A stretch of 64,000 bases of DNA from Macrosoma leucophasiata (lineage: Eukaryota; Arthropoda; Insecta; Lepidoptera; Hedylidae), in contig JAWQUS010000021.1 in assembly GCA_036365455.1 (NCBI GenBank), positions 19,342,001-19,406,000 of the forward strand. Direction: 5' to 3'. The translations under genes and the position numbers were made by a program. How positions within the stretch are numbered: position 1 is the stretch's first letter; each line of letters starts with the position of its first letter. Below the pieces are notes generated by a model. That model was not told where the DNA came from and searched no databases. It worked only from the letters and a program-made list of their open reading frames with translations. Below are positions 31,101-40,638 of this stretch, piece after piece.

Positions 31101-34100
31101 GATAGACAATTTTCAAAAATCAATTGCTGTTTGTTAGTTTTGCTAAAACTGTAGTGTATTTTTTATCTTTATTCTTATTATTTTTTAAAGCGATACGAAG
31201 TTTGCCGGGCCAGCTAGTATTATAACATTTTTGATAGTACAATAAATTTAACAAATAAATGACATTTTAAAAAACGAGGTCGTTTAATTTGTCACGTCAT
31301 TGAAGCGAAGAAGCAATTGTCCTTTCCTTAGAGGTCTGGAACCTAAAAAATGTTTCATTAAGTGTTTTACCCGTTAAGGTTCATCGCGAGCAGGGTGGTG
31401 ACGAGCGAGGCGAGCCCGTTGTTGAAGTCCCACAGGGTGTCCTTGTCCACCATCCGCACGAACACCGGCAGCTCCTGCGTCCTGCAATGTCAGAATGTCA
31501 AAACAACCATACACCAAACAATCATTGACCTATCTCTATGTTATTGACATATATGTACAGTACGCAGCAAAGAGAGAGACTTCGGATTATTTCGGCTGTG
31601 TAGAGCGTTATCTCTATCATACATAACCTTTCTGACGTTTGTCGAACATTTTGATTAAAATTTTGACCAATACCGGACTATTAGTTTATACGTAGGCAGT
31701 GTGCAGCAGAGACAACGCTCTACGGACTCCAAATTAGCCGATGTCTCTCTCTCTCGATGTGCAATATTCCTTGCTGGATACTGTACTAGACAATGCAGGT
31801 TCCTTGGTTCAGCGATTCCAATCTACAGAAGTCAATTTTCCACTCCTTTACATAATCACAATCAATATTGACAGATGACAAGAAACGTCTCCAACACAAA
31901 CTTCAAATTGCATGAAATGCACTCTGATCTATTAAAATAAAGTCGTCAGGATGTGACGATCACACTGCCCATTATTGGATGGGCTATTCTTCCCCTAGCG
32001 CAGTCAGTCAAACTATTTCAATAGGGCGGTAACATGCGATGGGCAGCAGCGTCCCGTGACAAAACTACCGCCAATGCGCATGCCAAGCGTTGTGATTATG
32101 GCATGTTCTGCTCAATTTTTTATCTAATGTAAGTGGCAAACAAGAATGCATGCAGTTCACATTGATGTCAAGTGATGACTGCAGCCTATAGACACTTACA
32201 CAAAGACCAAGGTCAAGATGCAGATGCGTTACCATTCCTGAAGCCGAAGGTATTATGCCCTTGTGCCGGAAGTTACAGGGCCGCACATTACCACCTGGCC
32301 GGAACACTACCATTTAGCGGCAAGTATCTTAGGTAATGCGGTGGTGCCTACGCCTGCGAGCTCCATCACTGGAGGTTTACCACCAGTAAAGCGTTGTGAT
32401 TATGGCATGTTCTTCTCTACCTCATCTCATATTTAAATATGTCGTACCTCATGCCAGATCGGATCTCGATCATGGGTCCGAAGGGAGCGACAGTCCTCAC
32501 GAACGCCTGCACGATGTGCCCTGGATGCAGGTCGATGTCTCCGTTCTGTACTGGAATCTAGAACAGATACAAATGTATGAAAATATTTGATATATCCACT
32601 GGGTCACGGAATACTGAGACCGTTATATTGCCCTAATTTTTTACAAAATACCACCAAGGAGTCCGTTGCAAAAATTACAAGCTCCCTTAAATGGCCCTAC
32701 TGCCTTGGGGTAGTGAGGGTATTTTAGAATATAGTATAAGAGTACCGCCACTTCATTTCAATTAAAGTTGGGCGTAAGTATATATTTTTTTGGGACGGAC
32801 TTATGTAGTCGGTTCGTCTCAAGACGGCAACAGCACACCGCAGATATTCGGCTAAAATCACAAACAAACGCTTATTCTTTGGATTATTGTCGTGCTGTGC
32901 CTGTGCATAGTCCAGTTGCCACTTTACTTTATTCATTTTAATTTATGCAGGCACTTTTACTTTATACATGACCACGGCTGACCACCTAGAGCAGAGGTTC
33001 CCTAACTGTTTCTCGTAGACCCTTTTTTTATTTCTGGTTTCCAATTTTTCCAATTTTGATTAACACCTACGTAGATAGGGACTCGATAGGGGTCGAGTCT
33101 CCCATGGATCCCAGAGGGTCCACCTGGACCATTTTGGGAATCACTGACCCAGAGTATAACTAGGATTTCATGTATACAATTTGGTGTAATATGGTAGGTT
33201 TGTTAGAATTTTAAATTGTTTTACCTGAGGAGACCAGCTAGACTCTCCAGCGTCGAATTTCAAGGAGTCGAGACCGTAAGTGTCAATAAGATTCTGTATA
33301 CGAGAGGTGTACCAGGCGGCGGCGTCCGGGTTGGTGAAGTCAATGTAGCCGGGGACGGAGCCGTTGTTGTTCCACCAGGTTGTGTCCGGACTACCCTCCT
33401 CGTTCAGGACAAGGTAACTGCAAGATATAGGGATGTTTTTATTCTCTAATTCTCTATTTTAATGTAATTTAAAAAATGCCTCAGTAGCCTAGTGGTAGTA
33501 GGCCACTACTACTACGCTGGAGGTCCTGGGGTCGATTCCCGGGTCGGGGGCTCTCAGAGATAACGGTTTAAAATCCTTTATCTCTGGTTCTATTGGGATT
33601 TTTTCATTTTCTGGAAGTTACCCAGTTAGGAGACCCAGGAGTTTGGTAATGTGCCCGGAGACGGCAACAGGCTCTCCACCTGTTACATGGGCCAATGAAC
33701 GTAACCGGAGAATCGTGGGTGTTTGCATGTATGCTTGAATGCATGCATTTACCTCTGTCTACCCCTTCGGGGTTTACAGGCGTGACGTTACGTCAGATAA
33801 AACTATATTTACTGGTCGCAGTTACGTTATGTTATCGAATTTATCTGTCAATTGTTTTAGCACTGTCAGAGATAATGTTACATTGTCTTTTATCTCTAAC
33901 ACTATATTGTGTTATATAAAGAGATGGTAAGATATGGACTCAGGGTGGTCATATTTTACACGGAGATAAAATATCTTGACCTCCAGAAATGCCTCGACTC
34001 AACATAATAATTTTGATTTCCATGTCAACCCTATTCATGTAATGTTATATATTTTTTAAGAAGTGTATTTTAAGTAAACATAAAGTGGGCACTGGGCAAG

Positions 34101-37100
34101 TGGGCACATCTGTCTCAACCGTAAAAAAAGGTGGCGTGAAATTGTCGCTACAAATTGGTGTCGCTTCGACAGTATTCGACACCAATTCCAGTGGTCTGTC
34201 AAATCTTATCACACTTATACTTATTACTCATTAATATCCGTGTAGGTAGGTCAGTGGTGGACTAAGGGGGCGAGGGGGGAGGGGGGGAGCGGCGTCTGGG
34301 GCGGTGGTCGCTGTGAATCATGAAAGATTTGTAGTGCTTACGGTGGGAAAAGTCGTTTTTATTGCTCGTGCTTTTTTTTGCATTGTATTTTAGATCTACC
34401 GTATCAATCATACGAGGGGGAGGGGGAGGCAATATGTGCGTGGACGAGGCCCTTAATTATACTTTATGACCTTTTATTTTTGCCCGTGCGTCACTCTATT
34501 GGGCCTCCAAATGCCAAATGCCGCCCCAGGCCCCTGATGACCTTAGTCCACCACTGAGGTAGGTAGTAGTGAATATACATCCGTTTTTAGCTTCATTCCG
34601 TTTCTATTGTCTTGTTATTTAGATTTCTGTGGTTTCAATTGTTAGAAATATCACCAACATATTTCTATAGAAATGTCCTTGAATCACGACGTCACGTCAT
34701 GATGTATTGGTATTTTTTAACATTCTCGAATCCGTAATAGAAACAATATCATATTTCAAATTGAATTCCAAAGTAAACTAAAATTGTTTTCATACACTTA
34801 CCCTTTACCCAAAGCCTCAGAGTACCAGGGTTCGCAATCCTTATTAATGAATGGATGCACCCACATAGTCACCCTGAATCCCAGCCCTTTAATATCCTGC
34901 ACCAGCTTCTTAAGGTCTGGAAGCTTCTTCTCTTGCACTGTCAGTGAACCGTAACAGATTTCCCATAGATCATCAATTTCGAACTGGGAATTGGGGAACC
35001 CACTGTCTTTGATCTCATTTGCAAACTCCCACAAGCTATCCTGATCAATTTCTCTGGAATATCTTGCCCAAGTAGACCATATCGGATATTGTATCATTCT
35101 GTAATCAGGAACTCCTGAAGGCTTGCCTAGGTAAGTATCAACAGCGTGCTGATGAGCAATTTTAGCGTTATCGAACAACCAAATATCGTATTTGAGAACA
35201 TTGTGGGTACGTCTCGTGCTGTATGGAGCGGCGACTTCGGCTATGAGACAAAGGTGGTTATATTCTACGTTGTGGTAATCTACAAATAGGGGTGCTTCGG
35301 GGTGAACATATATGTAATGGCCGTGGGAGTTGAGCCAGTATCTTTCGGAGATGGCAGCGTTGTCGTCCTCTTTGGAAACGATGGAGTATTTCTCAAGTTT
35401 TGAGTTTTGGATCGGCCAGTATTGTTGTTTCTGTTCTGGGCCGCCGAACCATTGTTTTGATCCTGGTGACATTTAGAATATGTTACACGTTTGATATGAA
35501 AAACTTCTTGATAAAAAAAGCGTTATGGGGCAAAGTTGAATCAATGATAATGGATAGATACGGTCTTTTTATACCAGTTTCAGTATTCACGAATGTTTGA
35601 AAAAACGAGCGCCTTTCTTATGTTTATCAAAGCCAAGGGCATCGCAAGCCAACGATTTATAGGGGAGCAGCTGGGCTATAGGGTAGGACAGATTGGCTCT
35701 AGAAGGGTCAGTTTTGTACCTATACTTGAGGTACAGTACTCAACAATTAATATTGCACATCGAGCCAGCGAAAGAGATGATCGGCTCCTTTCGACTTCGT
35801 AGAGCGTTATCTCTGTTGCACAATGCCTACGTAAGCACTGAGAGTTCGGTATTGGTCAAAACTCGATCAAAATGGTCGACAAACGTCAAATAGGATAAGA
35901 GAGATAACGCGAAAGAGATAACGCTCTACAGACACGAAATAAGCCGAAGTCTCCTTCCTAAGCTCGATGTACAATATTTATTGTTGAGCACTTTACATAT
36001 CAGTCTTTTCTGTAAATTGTGCTGTGTTTTGTCTCTAGACGGGCGCAGCTGTCCTCCTCTGCCACCCCCTGGCGACGCCCATGGTCATAGCTGTATACTT
36101 TCCCCAGTTCTGCTTTAAGTAAGTACCATATAAATCATATCATAGTATGGCTTATTGTGTATATTACTGAAATTCTCAAAACTTAAAAAAAAATCATTGA
36201 ACTTACCAAAATCAAAACAGTCCTCAAACACTCTATCGCTGGGCCCGTCCCAGTAAACAGTAATCTTGTGGCCTCCCCTGGCCTCGTCGTATGTGGACGT
36301 CACGTCGAAGATGATCTCATCATCATCGATAGAAATCTTGCGCCCGATGTGACCTAGATTTTCTAAACCCCTGTCTGTAGACCAAAAAGTACATTTGTGA
36401 TGTTTTTTAAATGTTATTTTGGTGACATGCGGTTCACAGGAACGGTAAGGGAACACTTGCAGCCTAAAGACGATCTACTCAAAACCCAGAGGTAAAAACG
36501 AAGATGTGTTGTCATGCAACTTCTGAAGCTTACAAGGCTATTGATTATAGATAGTGATGGATATAGTACAGATTCGGTGTTACCTACTATCTCACTGCGT
36601 ATGTAGGCTGCGATATTAGTTTATGTTTATCTTTTTAAAAACATACTTACCGCCATTGAGGATAAGGGAGAAACCGCCATTATCATGCTGGGTCATATAG
36701 AAGTCCCGAGGCTCAGGCGAGCGGGGCACCGCCCCTAACGCCAACGTCACACCTGCTGAGAGTTCAACGAATGAATGAATCGAACGAAGAATGTACGGCC
36801 CTGTAATTTCTGGCACAGAGGCATAACACCTTAGGCCTCAGGAGTGGTAACGCATCTGCATTTTGACCTCGGTCTTTGTGTGGGTGTCTATAGGCTGCAG
36901 TCATCACTTAACATCAATGTGAAGTGCATGCTTGTTTGCCACTGCAATCATTGCAATAGAGCAGTAGCGCATCGCGGACACTCCGGAAAAATTCCATACA
37001 AACTCTTAATTTGGTCTCAATTACACAGACATCAACTAGTGACGTGTATTTACACGTGCACCTGTGTGTGTAGCACGTAGAGAATACCAAACACAGAACG

Positions 37101-37789
37101 AAAACTGTTATGTGATACCAAACGTCGCCCATAAGAAGGGAGGAGGTTGGGTGAGACGGGGAAATCGGGCGTTGAAGTGTCCATTCTATACGTAGTATTA
37201 TTACATATTCTCTGGCCGTAGTAAATGCAAGAATGCGGTAGGCAGTAGCTTCCCGCGATAAATCTACAGCTTCTGTGATCGCCAACCTGCATGACAAGCA
37301 TTTGGTTATGGCATATCTACCCATATGATGTAATAGGTTAACTTTAGAGAGGCTTTTGTCCAGGAATGGACGTCTTACCGCTGAAATGATAATGAATCTG
37401 CCTTTTTTATGACATGAAGTGGCAAACAAGCATACAGTTCACATTGATGGTAAGTAATATATACCTAAATCTACATGAAACTAGAGATTTCAATATAGAT
37501 GCGTTGCCACTACTGAGGCCTAAGGTATTATGCCTCTGGGCCGTACATTACCACCTGATCGGAACACGATAGTGCAGAACACTATCATTTAGCAGCAAGT
37601 ATTTAAGTAACGTATTTAGTAAGTATTAGGTAATGCGGTGGTGCATAAGCCCGCGAACTCCATCACTGAAGCTCTAGCACCAGTAAAAACCATCCCTTCT
37701 ATCTATATAAATGATCAAACTCTTTTTAAAAAATACTTTTTTTCAAACGATAAATGAATCTCACCTGCCAGCAACACCAGCCACTTCAT
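28139..37789 (-). CDS. GH31-C: secreted family 31 glycosidase, MYORG-like, 619 aa, 10 exons
   Basis: Exons in coding order: 37789-37765, 36752-36651, 36374-36207, 35462-34802, 33417-33225, 32557-32448, 31481-31371, 29656-29512, 29011-28855, 28326-28139. All are GT-AG, and the 1860 nt are in frame. The signal peptide is MKWLVLLAGVTLALGA. Motifs: WSTWARY, FEIDDLWE, WVHPFIN, nucleophile Asp374 in KFDAGESSW, likely acid/base Asp432 in VRMVDKDT. The region between signal peptide and barrel is ~20 residues shorter than in A and B. Exons 7 and 8 together (256 nt) equal the single exon 7 of GH31-A, so C has an extra phase-2 intron inside the codon for Gly in MNLNGY. The protein ends soon after DTLPYF with no hydrophobic tail. 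Secreted location and sugar-hydrolase activity are inferred from family; substrate unknown. Confidence 0.88.
28388..28780 (+). repeat. SINE-D 5' part and mixed repeat debris, GH31-C intron 9
   Basis: 28388-28475 carries AGTGCAGTCAGTCAAGCGACC. 28640-28780 contains CGGCAGCAGCGTCCTGTAGC and a block CTCCGGTCCGCCGCGGCCGG also seen (minus) at 10990. Confidence 0.5.
29145..29225 (-). pseudogene. Relic duplicate of GH31-C exon 8
   Basis: The minus strand reads DMMGDNGYELQSKELFV, against DMIGGNGYNESPSKELFV in the real exon 8 (29656-29512). The core (CAAGGAGCTGTTCGTG) is almost identical at the DNA level, and the upstream TAC codon is kept. The second half of the exon and a usable donor are missing, and the frame soon meets a stop. 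It lies in intron 8, downstream of the real exon, so it is a decayed partial duplication. Confidence 0.7.
30283..31217 (+). mobile_element. Non-autonomous Helitron-like element, GH31-C intron 7
   Basis: It begins TCTATACTTATAATA and ends GCCGGGCCAGCTAGT, the TC...CTAG(T) termini of lepidopteran Helitrons. The 5' half matches 15440-15903 in inverse orientation, including a GTCT microsatellite at about 30403-30426. There is no helicase ORF. It makes up over half of the extra intron of GH31-C. Confidence 0.6.
31556..31795. mobile_element. MITE (family M1), GH31-C intron 6
   Basis: Ends are inverted: CAGTACGCAGCAA on the left against TTGCTGGATACTGTAC on the right. Subterminal GTAGAGCGTTATCTCT pairs with GAGACAACGCTCTAC. 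A second copy is at 35732-35995. Confidence 0.65.
31945..32395. repeat. SINE-D (plus) followed by SINE-A (minus), GH31-C intron 6
   Basis: 31945-32110 is SINE-D without its RTE tail. 32123-32395 is a full-length minus SINE-A ending ACCACCAGTAAA. It stops about 52 bp before the donor end of exon 6. Confidence 0.7.
33479..33800 (+). repeat. SINE-B, best copy, GH31-C intron 4
   Basis: tRNA-like head with A-box-like TAGCCTAGTGGTAGT and B box GGTCGATTCCC. The body contains GATAACGGTTTAAAATCC and GGTAATGTGCCCGGAGACGG. The 3' end is CTACCCCTTCGGGGTTTACA. It matches 14372-14662 throughout. Confidence 0.75.
34251..34557. mobile_element. DNA-transposon remnant or MITE, GH31-C intron 4
   Basis: 17-bp perfect terminal inverted repeats (TCAGTGGTGGACTAAGG and its complement) are flanked by GGTAGG direct repeats, a candidate target duplication. 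The interior is G-rich on the left and has no ORF. Confidence 0.7.
35732..35995. mobile_element. MITE (family M1), GH31-C intron 3
   Basis: Left end CAGTACTCAACAATTAATAT continues to GCACATCGAGC. The right end GCTCGATGTACAATATTTAT continues to TGTTGAGCAC. It has the same subterminal GTAGAGCGTTATCTCT block as 31556-31795. Confidence 0.7.
36450..36945. repeat. SINE-A fragments around GH31-C exon 2
   Basis: 36450-36560 is a poorly preserved minus piece in intron 2. 36790-36945 is a plus 3' half in intron 1, starting at TACGGCCCTGTAATTTCTGG. Confidence 0.6.
37180..37688. repeat. SINE-D (plus) then SINE-A (minus), GH31-C intron 1
   Basis: 37180-37395 is a SINE-D 3' part including GTCCAGGAATGGACGTC. 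37405-37688 is a nearly complete minus SINE-A with a small internal duplication at the AAGTATT block. It ends 77 bp from the donor of exon 1. Confidence 0.7.
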
Positions 37790-38180
37790 TTTATAGGTGT
37801 AACTAAACCATCGGCGTATCATAGCAATTTATTATTTCCCATATCAACATTTATCTTGCGGAGATCTGCCGTGTGTCCGGATAACGTTGCCAGATATATC
37901 TTCGACTTGAAACAGGTACAGGATGTTTTAATGCGGAAGAGGATGGAATATAAGCTCGCGGAAGGGATATTTTTAAAGATTTTTTTTATTTCATGCTAAT
38001 AAAGAATGGCTGATGGAATTAGATCTTGAAAGCTACTTAAGAGTATCGAGACATTTTCTGCAGCGCCATCTTTAAGTAAATGGGATTCAATCGGCTTTTA
38101 ACTATCGTTACAGTAAAGATGCTGTGCTACTCGTAGTATTCCAGAAATCACCGGTACAAATCTCACCCGATATCAAATTA

Positions 38181-38376
38181 TCCCTACTAATATTATAAAT
38201 GTGAAAGTAACTCTGTCTGTCTGTCGGTCTGTCTGTTACCTTTTCACGTCCAAACGACTAAACCGATTTTAATTAAATTTTGTACAGAGATAGAGCTGAC
38301 TTTGAGAAAGAACATAGGCTACTTAGTTATTTAAAAAACGACATCCACGCGGGCGAATCCGCAGGCAACAGCTAGT
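38181..38376 (+). mobile_element. Short non-autonomous Helitron-like element
   Basis: Starts TCCCTACTAATATTATAAA, has a GTCTGTCTGTC tract, and ends GCAGGCAACAGCTAGT. These are the classic termini of the small Helitron-derived repeats of Lepidoptera. Confidence 0.65.
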
Positions 38377-38454
38377 ATATCTATATTTTCTCTCTCTTCT
38401 TTAATCTTTTTTAATGGGAAATATTCATCCAATACGGGAATAATCATCATGAAT

Positions 38455-38645
38455 CTATCTGAAGTCGTCGGGACTAGTCGATCCCACCGCCTACTGTGCA
38501 CTCAGCAATCGAACAATGCCGGTCAAATCATGGGCAAAAGAGCGGTAGCAAATGCAAGAACGCGCTGTGGGCAGGAGCTTTCTGCGATCGCCAACCCGCA
38601 TGCCATAGGAGAGGCTTTTTGGACGTTTTTCGGCTGAAATGGTGA
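38455..38645 (+). repeat. SINE-D copy with internal deletion
   Basis: Holds GTGCACTCAGCAATCGAACA and the 3' block TTCGGCTGAAATGGTGAT. Confidence 0.55.
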
Positions 38646-39450
38646 TTATGAAATTATCTATCCTTTTCTCTTTAAATGATCAAACACTGTGTTTAAACAT
38701 AAAAAAAAAGATCCGGACGAATTCAGAACCTCCTCCTTTTCGGTTAAAAAACCTTTTTTGTGAAATTGTGTGCGTAAACTTTGCACCAGTCTCTTAGCCG
38801 ACGACCACACAGCAGAGAGAGAGAGAGAGAGCGAGATTCAATGTTGGTCAGATAAAAGTGGGCTACTACCTACTACCTCAGTTTCCCCCTTGCGTAGGTA
38901 TCTCATCTACACCATAAAATCTTCACAGCGACTTATAACTGAGTAACTTCACGGATATACTTGAGATCATAGATTCATTATACTACTTCCTTGAGATTGA
39001 CAAGACATGCGATAAGATGTTAAGCTGTTTTACTGAACCAGGAACTACTGTTTTACCGTCCAAAATAATTGCAATGTTCGATTTTGTAGGTATGTTCCTA
39101 CTTTATTTTTGTATGTAACCAGTAAAATGGCCAATACCGAATAAAAAAGAACACCATTTGTAAATACCTCCAACATATTTACCTACCCACTTATGGTAAC
39201 TAGGCATACCTATCGCTCTGAAATTCGAAATGAAATAGCATATCACCCTAATGCCCTAACCTACGAGGGGATTTTTTATGTTTGGCAGATTTTCTTCATG
39301 GATTTATCGTTATGTAGGTGATAAGATACATAATCACTCTCGTTGAGTTGTTTGTTGTTACACGCCGAGTTTATTCGAAACCTAGTTAAAATGAAAAATA
39401 TCACTTTTCTATCTACAGGCAGATACTTAAAGAAGTATCACACACATTTT

Positions 39451-39728
39451 GAACCGGGTCGTTACGCGATACTTTTTCGATAAAAATATACCTACCTTTT
39501 ACTTTTCTTTTTATCGATACTATTTTCGCTTAAAAATAAAGTTAAAAGATATATTTTTATCGATACTATTTTCGCGATAAATAAAGGTATACTATTTTCG
39601 CATGCCAAGCATTTGGTTATGGCATATTTACCCTACCCATTTTACATGATGTAGTAGGTTATCTTTGGAGAGGCTTTTGTCCAGGAATGGACGTAAATAC
39701 GAAATAGTATCGCGTAACGACCCGGTTC
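39451..39728. mobile_element. MITE with 22-bp perfect inverted ends
   Basis: GAACCGGGTCGTTACGCGAT at 39451 is exactly inverted at 39707-39728. The AT-rich core repeats TATCGATACTATTTTCGC. Part of a SINE-D (39598-39695, with CCAGGAATGGACG) is nested in it. Confidence 0.75.
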
Positions 39729-39770
39729 ATGGTTTTGACCGGGTATGAATGTGAAACGCGAGTGTTTATG

Positions 39771-39903
39771 GGCGAGATTCACAGACCGCACTACGACTTT
39801 ACTTTCGAGCAAAGTACGCTTCGAACTGTCAAAACCCATACAAAAACCCGTTCAAAGCATACTTTGCTCAAAGTAAAGTCGTAGTGCGATCTGTGAATCT
39901 CGC
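39771..39903. repeat. Hairpin element with ~58-bp arms
   Basis: Arm GCGAGATTCACAGACCGCAC through AAGTACG pairs with GTGCGATCTGTGAATCTCGC on the right, around a short loop at about 39830-39842. A half copy is at 7646-7712. Confidence 0.7.
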
Positions 39904-40181
39904 TCTTAGAGTTAAATTAAAGAAGATCTTCAGTATATTTTATCTATCAGGAAAGGCAGTCTACTGTCTTGCTGTTGCTTACTTTCTAACTTCATGTTTA
40001 GCTTATGTTCCCATAAGGGGTACGCAGAGGCAAATTGCATGAATTTAAACATCTACGATTAGCCACATCTATAAGTTATATTCCATGTAATAAATCCGAC
40101 AAAAATCCCATGGTCATGTTGGTCATGATGAAGTCAGATGTCATGTCACTGATGTCACTGCGAAAATGGTTATCATGCTTT

Positions 40182-40545
40182 TTGGCGGGAACCTTGAAAG
40201 AGGCGTGTTATGGTGCTCTTATTTTATTTCGTTTTCTTGGTGTATTTTAGAGTTAGAGAGTTTATATTAAGTAAAGTTGGTGGTATTTTGTTTGATATAG
40301 GTTTATTACAGTGCCCGTGTATAGTGAAATAGAATAACAGTGCGAAAACACAACCTTTCAGGTTGCCTCCAAAACTTCATTGTAAATGTTCTGGTAAAGT
40401 AGCCATCGCTTTACTCGAATTACTGACTGTGACTCCCTTGACTGACTTAATAAATTAATAACAAAAATGACTGATTCTAACTTTAACGCCGCTTTTATAC
40501 GAATACGAAATATCATTTAACTGGCAAAAAGCGCAACAGCGATGC
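40182..40545 (+). repeat. Repeat R1, copy 2, upstream of TBCA
   Basis: Uninterrupted 364-bp plus copy from GGCGGGAACCTTGAAAG to GCGATGCC. It ends 94 bp before the TBCA start codon, so it may supply part of the promoter. Confidence 0.7.
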
Positions 40546-40638
40546 CATTTTAAATTAAAAAAAATGGTTATCATTTGGTTGTCATGTCAAATGTCAAAGT
40601 CATAAAAAAACAAAAAACCGACCGAGCGTTTTTCAACA

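Larger units (their letters stand above)
37790..40638. other. Spacer between GH31-C and TBCA: mobile-element debris
   Basis: The GH31 array and TBCA point away from each other, so both promoters should lie in this 2.8 kb. Most of it is a Helitron-like repeat, SINE-D pieces, two inverted-repeat elements and repeat R1. 38650-39400 is unique AT-rich DNA with a GAGA tract at 38813-38830 and nothing gene-like. Confidence 0.6.

Noticed and set aside
37780..37795. TATA box CCTATAAAA on the minus strand at GH31-C
   Set aside because: It overlaps the start codon itself, so it cannot position transcription of this mRNA.
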